Assembly (NCBI GenBank): GCA_015062685.1
Contig: SUUE01000008.1
Coordinates: forward strand, 1 to 64,000
Length of the DNA: 64,000 nt
Source: Coriobacteriaceae bacterium
GTDB lineage: Bacteria > Actinomycetota > Coriobacteriia > Coriobacteriales > Eggerthellaceae
Reading direction: 5' to 3'
Position 1 is the first letter of the stretch. Each line of letters begins with the position of its first letter. Made by a program: the position numbers and the translations under genes. The notes under the pieces were generated by a model. It was not told the origin of the DNA and ran no database searches. It saw only the letters and a list, made by a program, of their open reading frames with translations. This document shows, in pieces, positions 39,030 to 51,116 of this stretch.

Positions 39030-39920
39030 TTACAGCGCCTTGAACCAGGCGTCGAGTCGGTCGAGCACCTCTCTGCTCTGCGGCAGTTCGGGGTAACGTG
39101 AAGGAAAAGCGTGCTTGAGGTCCTTGCCCTTCTTGTAGTAGATGAGCCGGTGGTCGTGCCCCGCCATCGCAAGCGCCTCGTTGTAGCGCAGCGTGTTGGA
39201 CTTGAGGAAGTCTGCACCGCTTACCACCTGCAGCACAGGGGGCAAGCTCGATTCGATACTGGGGTTCTCGGGGTTCATGAGGTCCATGAAGTCGGCATCG
39301 CGCAAACGCGAGCCATACATATCGCGGCGGTACACGAGGCCGATGGGGTCGATGCCGGTCGTGTAGATCATGCCCCCAAAGCATGCGAGCGCGCGCACGG
39401 ACAACTCCGGCGCCTCGATTCCAAGCGTCTCTTGCAGATGAGGCGAGGAGGAAAGCGCGGTAGCGTAGAGCGCTAGGAACCCGCCAGCGCTTTCCCCGAT
39501 TACCAGGATGCGCGTCAGGTCGCCTCCAAACTCGACAGCGTGGGCCTTCAGATACGAAAGCCCGGCGCAAACGTCTGCGATTTCACCTAGGCCATCTGTC
39601 TCGTCGAGGAAGCGGTAGTCGGGAATAAATGCCACATATCCCCGTTCGGCGACGAGTTCGGCATACGCACGATTCGCCTTGCGGGTGCCCACGACGAGGC
39701 CCCCTCCATGTACGAATACCGCGATGGGCAGGGGGTCGGCGCTCGCATCGATAGGGCGGTAGACGTCAGCTGCGAGCGTTGCCCCATCTTGGCCTTTGTA
39801 GGATAGGTCTTCATGACAGATAAGGCTATCGGGCAAAGGGTGCTCGTCTGCTTGTGTGGAAACGATCTTGGCCATCTTTTCCTTGCCGGTGGTTCCTAGG
39901 TACTTGAGTATGGGGTTCAT
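39030..39920 (-). CDS. Alpha/beta hydrolase, HSL/carboxylesterase-like
   Basis: VFVHGGGLVVGTRK (HGGG oxyanion hole), VIGESAGGFLALY nucleophile elbow; RBS aggaggt before ATG 39920. Confidence 0.85.
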   Translation of the reverse strand: MNPILKYLGTTGKEKMAKIVSTQADEHPLPDSLICHEDLSYKGQDGATLAADVYRPIDASADPLPIAVFVHGGGLVVGTRKANRAYAELVAERGYVAFIPDYRFLDETDGLGEIADVCAGLSYLKAHAVEFGGDLTRILVIGESAGGFLALYATALSSSPHLQETLGIEAPELSVRALACFGGMIYTTGIDPIGLVYRRDMYGSRLRDADFMDLMNPENPSIESSLPPVLQVVSGADFLKSNTLRYNEALAMAGHDHRLIYYKKGKDLKHAFPSRYPELPQSREVLDRLDAWFKAL

Positions 39921-40316
39921 ACGATACCTCCTATGCAACCGGTGTGCGGTTCGGCGTCGCTGCAAATGCTGGCCTAGCATGCTCCTGCTTGGATTGTACT
40001 CTTTTTGGGCGACTAGAAGCCCGCAAGCGGCTGTAGCGCCTCTGTCAGCTTCCCGATAGCTATTGGGCAAGGTGCAACCTATCCGTTGATTGCTTTGCAT
40101 CTTTACATGTGCTAGATTGAAAAATGATTTAAAACCCCAGGTGGTGGCAGGAATGACTTTGTTATGGCATTTCAAACCCCTGAATTTCGAATCTGATTGC
40201 GGGGCTGACGGTTTCTGTGTTCTTGGCCTTGCGAGAAGCGCCGTGCGCGCGATTTCCAAGATGTTTGTCATGGCTTTCCATAAGTGTGTTGAGTCAACAT
40301 GAAAGGAGAGAAAAGG

Positions 40317-41252
40317 ATGAGCAAGCAGGAGACGATAGGTAACGGCGGGTGGCCTCTGTTCCCGAACTGGATAGCGCCCTCTAAGTCGTTCAGGCAGTTC
40401 GAGAACGACATGAAGGCTTTCTGGGAGAAATCGATCGACATGCAGAAGTCTTCCATCGAAAGGTCCAAGGACCAGCACGATCAGTTCTTTGATTACGTCC
40501 AGGACATGATGGACGACTTTGCCGGCGCCTTCCCAGAGGAGGTGCCGTGGCTTCCTGCATGGGTCAAGCCCCCCAAATCTTTCAGAAAGGAAATGAAAGA
40601 GTGGGAGAAGATGGCCAACGAGCATTTCAAAGAGCAAGCGGGGGCGTGGGCGGACTTCGTGGTTCGTAGCCAGCAGAAGGCCTGCAAGCAGATCCCCGTT
40701 GTTTCGAAGAGGGCTGAATCTGCGGAGGTGGTCATTGAGGTAGAGGTGGAAGAGGAAAAGCCTGCAGGAAAGGTCATTCCGGCAAAGAAGGCGGCGCCGG
40801 CTAAGAAAGCTGAACCCGCCAAGAAGGCCGAACCCGCAAAGAAGGCATCGCCGGCGAAGGTGGCGGCTTCGAAGCAGGCTGCGCCAGTCAAGAGGGCAAC
40901 CTCAGCTAAGACAGCCACCCAGGCAAAGAAGACCACTCCGACCAAGAAAACGTCCTCGGAAAAGAAGACAGCGCCTGCAAAACAGGTAACGCAGGCTAAG
41001 AAGGCCGAGCCTGCAAAGAAGGCTGAGCCGGCTAAAGCTGCGGTGACCACATCGGTCGCGACTGCCGCTCCCGCCAAAAAAGCCGCCGCAGCCAAACAGA
41101 TCTCGCCGGCTAAAGTGGCTACGGAGATTGCCCCAGTTAAGGAGGCGGCACCGGCAGAGAAAGCAGCCTCGGCTAATAAAGCGACGCCCGCCAAGAACGC
41201 AGCACCTGCCAAGCAAGCTACACCGGCCAAGGCGGCCGAACCGGTTAAGTAA
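40317..41252 (+). CDS. Phasin-like protein with histone-H1-like PAKKA repeat tail (paralogue 2)
   Basis: N-terminal half closely matches 38450-38917 product; C-terminus PAKKAEPAKKAEPAKKASPAKV...; RBS aaaggagag before ATG 40317. Confidence 0.55.
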   Translation: MSKQETIGNGGWPLFPNWIAPSKSFRQFENDMKAFWEKSIDMQKSSIERSKDQHDQFFDYVQDMMDDFAGAFPEEVPWLPAWVKPPKSFRKEMKEWEKMANEHFKEQAGAWADFVVRSQQKACKQIPVVSKRAESAEVVIEVEVEEEKPAGKVIPAKKAAPAKKAEPAKKAEPAKKASPAKVAASKQAAPVKRATSAKTATQAKKTTPTKKTSSEKKTAPAKQVTQAKKAEPAKKAEPAKAAVTTSVATAAPAKKAAAAKQISPAKVATEIAPVKEAAPAEKAASANKATPAKNAAPAKQATPAKAAEPVK

Positions 41253-41309
41253 TCGATGGCGCAATGCATTCGCCGCCATTGACGGCCCTACAGCTCGCTC
41301 ATCGAAAAT

Positions 41310-41345
41310 GACGCCCCGATGTGCATGTCGGGGCGTCTCTGCATG
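41310..41345. repeat. Hairpin repeat, right copy flanking ligase/phasin cluster
   Basis: GACGCCCCGATG-tgcatg-TCGGGGCGTCTCTGCATG. Confidence 0.75.
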
Positions 41346-41419
41346 CTATAATCGCGCAGTTATTTGTTCGGCTGGGCGAAGGGGATGCCCCAGCCGGATG
41401 TCTAAGCAAAGGGGATGAT

Positions 41420-42349
41420 ATGAAACCGTACAAGACAGTAATCTATAGTTTCCTGCTCGGCGGCTTGTTCTGCCTTATCGCGCAGGCTCTTGCCGGCTTC
41501 TGGGGCTTCGCGCTCACCGGCACGCCCATGGAGTTCTTCAAGGGCGGCGCAGTGCTCGTGAGCTTGGGCGTCATCGGGTTTATCCTGGGCGGCCTCGCCA
41601 TCTACCAGTACTTCGAGGAATGGGCCACGTTCGGCGCCCTGTTCCCGTTCGCTGGCTTCGCCATGGCCGTCGGCATGAAGATGGTCGTGCCCTGGACCAA
41701 GGGCGAGAGCCTCGGCAAGTCCATCTGGCCGGGCGCTTGGCTCGTCATCTGGTTCAACGCGGTCGGCGCCGTCGTTTGCATTGCCGGCGGTTACCTTGCG
41801 GCCATGCTCGGGTTCCAGCCTCCTGCGACTTCCCCGATCGTGTCCTCGCCGGACACGATGGTGGCGCTCACCATCGGCGCTCGCGCTTTCGTGGGCGGAG
41901 GCATCATCTGCGCTGTGTTCCAGATTGTTTGGCTTCTTGTAAAGAAGGCCATTCCTTCCGCAAAGCATGTGTGGATCCTGATGGGCGGTTGGATGTGCGG
42001 CGCAATCTTCTGCTTGCCCGGTCTTTCTTACTGGCTGGTTGAGCAGTTCGGCCAGGGCTTCCAGTGCCTGATTCCCGTCGGCGGCTACAACATGTTCGCA
42101 GTCGGTATCGACCTTTTCCATGGCGGCGAGCATGCAGCTGCGGGCCTCGTCCACCTCGGCTCGTTCCTGCTGGCCGTGTTCGGCCTCTTCTTCACCGGCC
42201 TCGGCACGTTCATCGTGTGGAACGCCAAGTTCGGCCGCAAGAACCTGCACCAGGTTCACCTGGAGAAGGCCCAGCACGCTCTCGTCGAGGCTGGTGGCGA
42301 GCTCGCTCCCGCTACCCCCGTCGAGGAAGCTGTCGAGAAGACCGAATAG
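41420..42349 (+). CDS. SpoVA-like membrane protein with tandem duplicated domain
   Basis: FLLGGLFCLIAQAL..GFILGGLAIYQYFEEWATFGALFPFAGFAMAVG and second copy FVGGGIICAVFQIV..GAIFCLPGLSYWLVEQFGQGFQCLIPVGGYNMFAVG. Confidence 0.6.
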   Translation: MKPYKTVIYSFLLGGLFCLIAQALAGFWGFALTGTPMEFFKGGAVLVSLGVIGFILGGLAIYQYFEEWATFGALFPFAGFAMAVGMKMVVPWTKGESLGKSIWPGAWLVIWFNAVGAVVCIAGGYLAAMLGFQPPATSPIVSSPDTMVALTIGARAFVGGGIICAVFQIVWLLVKKAIPSAKHVWILMGGWMCGAIFCLPGLSYWLVEQFGQGFQCLIPVGGYNMFAVGIDLFHGGEHAAAGLVHLGSFLLAVFGLFFTGLGTFIVWNAKFGRKNLHQVHLEKAQHALVEAGGELAPATPVEEAVEKTE

Positions 42350-42372
42350 CTCGAGCCTCCTTGCAAACGAAA

Positions 42373-42403
42373 AGAAAGCCGCCTTCGTAGGCGGCTTTCT
42401 TTA
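42373..42403 (+). terminator. Terminator after SpoVA-like gene
   Basis: AGAAAGCCGCC-TTCGTA-GGCGGCTTTCT. Confidence 0.85.
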
Positions 42404-42422
42404 TGCTCCCAGAACGGGTTGC

Positions 42423-43697
42423 CTATTCGCCGACGGGCCTGATGGCAACCTCGCGCACGAAGCTGCCCTGCTCGTCTGATTCGAGCACGTGGAAGGCGAT
42501 CGCGGGTTCGACCCCGATGCCCTCGAGAGCCGGGAGGTAGGCGAGGGGGAACGCGATGCTCTGTTCGGCGTCGTTCGGCATGAAGTCGCCGCACCCCGCC
42601 GAGACGAGCGCGTCGTAAGCGGCTTCGCGGTCATCGCCGTACACCTTCCCGCATTTCAGGAAGAAGTCGCCCTCGTCGAACGAAAGGATGGGCGTCATGC
42701 TCGCCCCGCGCTCGTTGCGCAGGCGCATCTCGCTGCGGTGCTTGTTGTCGAGCGAGCAGTAATGCATGCCGAACGGCACGTCGTGGTCGATTCCCCAGAG
42801 CATGAGCTCGAGGCAGAGCTCCTCGCTCCCCGCGACGGGCAGCCCGCCCGAGTAGCCGTAGTCGTACATGACGTCGAACGGCGGGTTGCGGATCTCGAAC
42901 CCCCGCTTCTCGTATTCCTCCCAGCTGTGGAAGGGGAAGCAGAACTCGAGCAAGTTGACGCCGTCGATGCCGATTTGGCCCCAGCGCTCGAAGAGCTCGT
43001 GCATGCGGTGCTCGGTGTTGGGGATTATGGGCATCTCCACCATGATCGACGGGATGTGGCGCTTGGCGACCTCCATGGCCGCGAGCACGCGCTCCTGCCG
43101 TTCTAGGGGGTCATCCTGCTTGACGCTGAATCGGATCTCGTCGAGCCCGGCTTCCTCCAGACGGACTGCGCCTTCCTCGGTCAGGAGGTCGCCCGATGTG
43201 TACATGCGCTTATGGGCTGACGGGAAGCGCTTGCCGGCATCCTCGAGGAGGGCGATGGAGTCGTTGAGCATGAGCAGCGGCTCGCCGCCCGTGAGGCCGA
43301 TCACCGCCAAGCCGTCGTGGCCGTAGCGGCGCTCGGCGTCGTCGATGCCGTCGCGCCAGGGGCAGCCTTCGCGCACGAACTTGTCGTAATCGGCCACGTT
43401 GTAGTTGAAGCAGAAGTAGCAATCGCGATGGCATTTGAACGTCGTTGAGAACGTCTCGGAGCCGCGGTTGCCCGTGCACTCGACGCAGGCGAGGGACTGC
43501 CAGCCCCACACGATGGAGGCGCCGGCGTTCTTGAATTGGGCGCCCTTCTCGCGCAGCTGCTCGCGGAGCTCGTCGATACGCGCTTGGTTGGCGCCCGCTT
43601 CGGCGAACGCGATGCCCTTCTCGCGCAGCGCGTTGAGGTAGGCGTAGCCTCCCTTCTTGTATTCGCGCATCTCTGATTGAAGTACCTTGTTTCGCAT
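42423..43697 (-). CDS. Radical SAM protein
   Basis: KCHRDCYFCFNYN (CxxxCxxC), LTGGEPLLM. Confidence 0.83.
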   Translation of the reverse strand: MRNKVLQSEMREYKKGGYAYLNALREKGIAFAEAGANQARIDELREQLREKGAQFKNAGASIVWGWQSLACVECTGNRGSETFSTTFKCHRDCYFCFNYNVADYDKFVREGCPWRDGIDDAERRYGHDGLAVIGLTGGEPLLMLNDSIALLEDAGKRFPSAHKRMYTSGDLLTEEGAVRLEEAGLDEIRFSVKQDDPLERQERVLAAMEVAKRHIPSIMVEMPIIPNTEHRMHELFERWGQIGIDGVNLLEFCFPFHSWEEYEKRGFEIRNPPFDVMYDYGYSGGLPVAGSEELCLELMLWGIDHDVPFGMHYCSLDNKHRSEMRLRNERGASMTPILSFDEGDFFLKCGKVYGDDREAAYDALVSAGCGDFMPNDAEQSIAFPLAYLPALEGIGVEPAIAFHVLESDEQGSFVREVAIRPVGE

Positions 43698-43757
43698 GTG
43701 AATTCCTTGCGTGTCGGTTCGGTAGTGGAAGTATATCGCCATAAGGCCCCTAAGAAC

Positions 43758-44375
43758 CTAGAGCAGCTCCTCGAACGAGCTCACGTTGGCATCGGCGTAC
43801 TCTGACGTGCGCTCGCCCACGCAGACGGTCTTGAGGCCCGAGGAGTGCATGGCGAACACCGCATAGGGTGCGTCGTCGAACGCCCACGTGGTGGCCGCGT
43901 CGCTCCCGAGGATGGAGAGCGCGCGCTCGTATATGGCGGCGTCCTGCTTCGAGCAGCCTGATTCGTCGGTCGTCACGAGCTCGAGGAAGCAATCGCGGAT
44001 GCCGATGCGTTTGAGGCCGGCGTCGAGGTAGCGGCGCGGGCTGGAGGAGAGCACGACGCAGGGCGCCCCGCTCGCCGCGGCGCGGCGCACGAACTCGCAA
44101 GCGCCGGGCATGGCGACGGCCTTGCTTGCGTAGAAATCGAGCAGGTGCCCGTCCAGGTGGGCGAGCACGGCTTCGGCGCTTTCGCCCACGCCGTACTTGT
44201 CGTGGAAGATCTCGGCCGCATGCTCGATGGGGGCCGAGTGGATTTCGTCCTCCTGCTCCTGCGTGAGCGGGCCCGTTTGCGCGAACAGATCGCGTTCGGC
44301 TTCCTCCCAGGCCGCCAACGAATCTATCAGCGTGCCGTCGCAGTCAAAGACAAAACCTGTAGCGTTCCGAAACAT
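43758..44375 (-). CDS. HAD family hydrolase
   Basis: FVFDCDGTLIDSL, VLSSSPRRYLDAGL, TWAFDDAPYAV. Confidence 0.83.
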   Translation of the reverse strand: MFRNATGFVFDCDGTLIDSLAAWEEAERDLFAQTGPLTQEQEDEIHSAPIEHAAEIFHDKYGVGESAEAVLAHLDGHLLDFYASKAVAMPGACEFVRRAAASGAPCVVLSSSPRRYLDAGLKRIGIRDCFLELVTTDESGCSKQDAAIYERALSILGSDAATTWAFDDAPYAVFAMHSSGLKTVCVGERTSEYADANVSSFEELL

Positions 44376-44544
44376 GGTCCGGATTCCTCCTATGCAATGC
44401 TTTAGCAGTGTTGCAGCGCATTGAAAACGAAAGGTATAGCCAAACATTTCCAACCGATTTTACATATCCATCCTACAGGATATGGGGCCATACTGTTTTA
44501 CAATGTTTCAAGCATTTTTAGGTTCATCGAAGGGAAGGTCGTCC

Positions 44545-47859
<3,315 letters not shown>

Positions 47860-47885
47860 CCAAGCGCGCGACATGGACCCAAGGA

Positions 47886-47921
47886 AAGGCCTTGCCCGTT
47901 AAAACGGGCAAGGCCTTCTTC
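47886..47921. terminator. Terminator between convergent carB and nhaC
   Basis: AAGGCCTTGCCCGTT-AA-AACGGGCAAGGCCTT then CTTC. Confidence 0.85.
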
Positions 47922-47942
47922 ATGCCATAACGCGAATCGCGC

Positions 47943-49274
47943 CTATGCGTTGATCTTGAGCCTCTTGCCGATGATTATCGACACGACCGCGCAGAAAGCC
48001 AGCAGGTAGGGGTAGACCAGGAACGGCATGATCTCGAAGGGCGTCACCATCAGCCCCGCCGCTGCCGCGCCGGCGCACGCGTAGAGGAGCTGGGCGCCGT
48101 AGGGGATGATGCCCTGCATGACCGAGGAGAACACGTCGATGAGGCTCGCGGCCCTCCTGGGGCTTATGTCGAACTCCTCCGAGATGTCCTTCACGATGGG
48201 ACCGGCTATGACGATGGCGACCGTGTTGTTCGCGGTGCTCGCGTCCACGAGGAGCGTGAGCACGGAGATACCTACTTCGGCTCCCCGCGAGCTCTTCACC
48301 CGCTTGCGGATGGCGTGCAGGATGAAGTCGATGCCCCCGTTATCCTTGACGAGCCCGATGATGCCCGCGCAAATGATGCTGATAACGGTGATGTCGTACA
48401 TGTTCATGATGCCGCCATTGCCGTTGGGGCCGCTGCCGATGACGGTAGCGATGGAGGTGGGCTCGATGGTGCCGAGGGCGACGCCAACGATGCAGGACAG
48501 CACCGTGCCTCCCACGAGCACCGCGAAGACGTTGACGCCTGCGAGCGCGGCCACGAGGACGGCGATGTAGGGGAGCACCTGCCAGAGGTTGTAGGACAGG
48601 TCCCCGTCGATTTCGTAAGTGCTACCAGCGCCTATGACGGCGAAGATGATGAACGCGGCGACGGCCGCCGGGAGCGCGATGGCGAAGTTCGCTCGGAACT
48701 TGTCCTTCATCTCGCAGCCCTGGGTGCGCGTGGCGGCGATGGTCGTGTCGGAAATGACGGAGAGGTTGTCGCCGAACATGGCGCCGCTCACGATGGCGGC
48801 AAGGCAGATTGGGCCGGGGAGACCCGTCTTGAGCGCTATGCCCACGGCGATGGGCGCCAGCGCCGCGATCGTCCCCACGCTCGTGCCCATGGAGAGCGAT
48901 ATGAAGCAGGCAATGAGAAACAGGCCGGGCAGCACGATCTGGCTGGGCAGAACGGAGAGGGCGAAGTTGACCGTGCTCTCCACGCCGCCGGCGGCGCTCA
49001 CCGAGCCGGTGAAGGCGCCCGCAAGCACGAATACGAGGCACATGATCATGACATTCGGCTGACCCATGCTCTGGGCCGCGCTCTCGAGCTTGTCCTTGAA
49101 GGAGCGCTTGGGGCTCTGCGCGAAGGCTACGGTTAAAGCGGCGAGGAACGCCACGATGGCGGGCATGGCGTAGAAGTCGTTCAGGACGACGCCGCTTCCG
49201 ATGAAGAGCAAGAGGAACACGAGGACGGGCAAGAGCCCGATGGCGCTCCCTTTGGCCTCTGCTTCAGTATTCAT
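47943..49274 (-). CDS. nhaC: Na+/H+ antiporter NhaC family protein
   Basis: Polytopic; SLSMGTSVGTIAALAPIAVGIA, SGAMFGDNLSVISDTTIAATRTQGC. Confidence 0.85.
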   Translation of the reverse strand: MNTEAEAKGSAIGLLPVLVFLLLFIGSGVVLNDFYAMPAIVAFLAALTVAFAQSPKRSFKDKLESAAQSMGQPNVMIMCLVFVLAGAFTGSVSAAGGVESTVNFALSVLPSQIVLPGLFLIACFISLSMGTSVGTIAALAPIAVGIALKTGLPGPICLAAIVSGAMFGDNLSVISDTTIAATRTQGCEMKDKFRANFAIALPAAVAAFIIFAVIGAGSTYEIDGDLSYNLWQVLPYIAVLVAALAGVNVFAVLVGGTVLSCIVGVALGTIEPTSIATVIGSGPNGNGGIMNMYDITVISIICAGIIGLVKDNGGIDFILHAIRKRVKSSRGAEVGISVLTLLVDASTANNTVAIVIAGPIVKDISEEFDISPRRAASLIDVFSSVMQGIIPYGAQLLYACAGAAAAGLMVTPFEIMPFLVYPYLLAFCAVVSIIIGKRLKINA

Positions 49275-49391
49275 ATCCACCTCGAACAATCGCGCCTGTT
49301 GGGCGCTCGGTCTTACACTAATCACGATAGAACACTATAGCAAACCGGGCGCCCTCTTAGGCGGATATGAGGCTCTACGGCGCGCTGGGCC

Positions 49392-51116
49392 CTAGAGGTT
49401 GCGGTCGAAGGCGAGGAGCTCCCTGAAGTGATCGTTCGAACGCTCCAGCTCGGCAGGGGAGCCATCGAGCTCGATCGCGCCGTCCTCGAGGAAGATCACG
49501 CGATCGAACCTGTCCACGAGCGCGAGGTGGTGCGTGACCACAATGAGCGTGCGGCCGTCGCACACGTCGAAGAGCGTCTCGAGCAATTCGGCTTCGGTTT
49601 CGGGGTCGAGCGCCGCAAAGGGCTCGTCCACGATGATGACCTTGGAACGCGCGGTGAGCGTGCGGGCAAGGGCGATGCGGTGGGCTTCACCGCCGGAGAA
49701 GCCGGTTCCCGTCTCGCCGATGACCGTGTCGAGGCCATTGGGGAGGGCGTCGTACCGATCGCGCAGCCCGACCTTTTCCAAGATGTCCAAGAGCTCGTCG
49801 TCGGTTGCATCGGGTCGCGCGAGGGCCAGGTTGTCGCGCAGCGACTTGTTGAAGATGTAGGGCTCTTGCGAGAGGTATCCGATGGTGCCTGACACGTCGT
49901 ACGCCCGCGCGACCATCTTCTCGCCGCCGACTTCGATGGTGCCCGACTGGGGCTCGAGCATTCCTCGGACAAGTGAGACGAGGGTCGTCTTTCCCGAACC
50001 GCTCTTGCCGAGTATGGCTACTTTCTGCCCGCTCTCGATCGTGCAATCGAGGTCGTGCAGAGCCGCTTTACGAGAAGCGGGGTATGCGTACGTTACGCCC
50101 TCGACGACGATGGACGCGTCGGAGGTATCGGGGAATGCGTCGCGATTGCCGTCGAGGCCGCCTTCGTCGGAGATCGAGCGGAGGCGGTCGATTGACTGCA
50201 TGTGGTCTGTGGACGACGGAACCATGCTGGGGAGGGCGGCGAAGCTCTCGATGATCGGGAAGAAGCCGAGCACGAACGCCGCGATCCAATTGACCGTGGA
50301 CGGATCGCCGGCGAAGCTGCTGCCAGACCATGCGATAACCGCGCATGCGGCGAGGCCCAGGATGAGGAGGCTCGCGAGTTCAATCGTACGATCGAAGAAG
50401 CGTATGCGGCGATCGAGATCCCGTCTCGCGCTGTCTGCGGCCGCGCCGCGCGCGATAGCCTCGAGGGAGCGGCCGGAGAGCTTCCAGTCGTTGACGCCGG
50501 CAATGTCGTCGGAAAGCTTCTCGAAGCTTTCGGCGCGCATCGACTTCACTTTCAGCATGCGGACGCGCGTGGCCGCGAGCGTGGCCATGGGCAGACCGAC
50601 CACGGTGCCGGCAAACACGACGAGCATCACGCAGGCAAACGCCGGGGAGAACAAGCCGAACGCGATGGTCGCGAGGCACGCGAGAAGTAATGCCACCACA
50701 GAGGGGAACACGACGCGCAGGTAGAGGTTCTGCAAGTGCGCGATGTCGTCGGAGAGGATGGAGAGGTACTCGCCGCTCGCGCGCGCTTGCGTTGGGTCGG
50801 CGGCGGTGCTCGCGACGTGGTTGTAGAGCATCTTGCGCAGGTCGGATGTAACCCGGAGCACCCAGCTGTGGCTGACGAGGCGCTCGAAGTAGCGAGCCAA
50901 GGGCTTCCCGATGCCGAACACCTGCACGAACGCCACGGGAAGCATGACGGAGAAGAGCGTCACGCCCTCCAGCGCTGTCGCGCTGATGAGGTAGCCCGAT
51001 GTGAACATGAGCATCGCGGAGAACGCGGCGGCGATGAGCCCGAGGGCGAGCGCCGTTACGACCGGCTTACGGTATGACGAAAGGAAGCCCCTGAGCCAAG
51101 AGTTGCGCGAATTCAT
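49392..51116 (-). CDS. cydC: ABC transporter fused permease/ATPase, CydC-like
   Basis: ILGKSGSGKTTLVSL, TGFSGGEAHRIALART, overlaps cydD-like gene. Confidence 0.82.
   Translation of the reverse strand: MNSRNSWLRGFLSSYRKPVVTALALGLIAAAFSAMLMFTSGYLISATALEGVTLFSVMLPVAFVQVFGIGKPLARYFERLVSHSWVLRVTSDLRKMLYNHVASTAADPTQARASGEYLSILSDDIAHLQNLYLRVVFPSVVALLLACLATIAFGLFSPAFACVMLVVFAGTVVGLPMATLAATRVRMLKVKSMRAESFEKLSDDIAGVNDWKLSGRSLEAIARGAAADSARRDLDRRIRFFDRTIELASLLILGLAACAVIAWSGSSFAGDPSTVNWIAAFVLGFFPIIESFAALPSMVPSSTDHMQSIDRLRSISDEGGLDGNRDAFPDTSDASIVVEGVTYAYPASRKAALHDLDCTIESGQKVAILGKSGSGKTTLVSLVRGMLEPQSGTIEVGGEKMVARAYDVSGTIGYLSQEPYIFNKSLRDNLALARPDATDDELLDILEKVGLRDRYDALPNGLDTVIGETGTGFSGGEAHRIALARTLTARSKVIIVDEPFAALDPETEAELLETLFDVCDGRTLIVVTHHLALVDRFDRVIFLEDGAIELDGSPAELERSNDHFRELLAFDRNL

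Noticed and set aside
36071-41252. Canonical PHA biosynthesis locus
   Set aside because: No PhaC synthase (G-x-C-x-G lipase box), PhaA or PhaB present; phasin call is only structural resemblance
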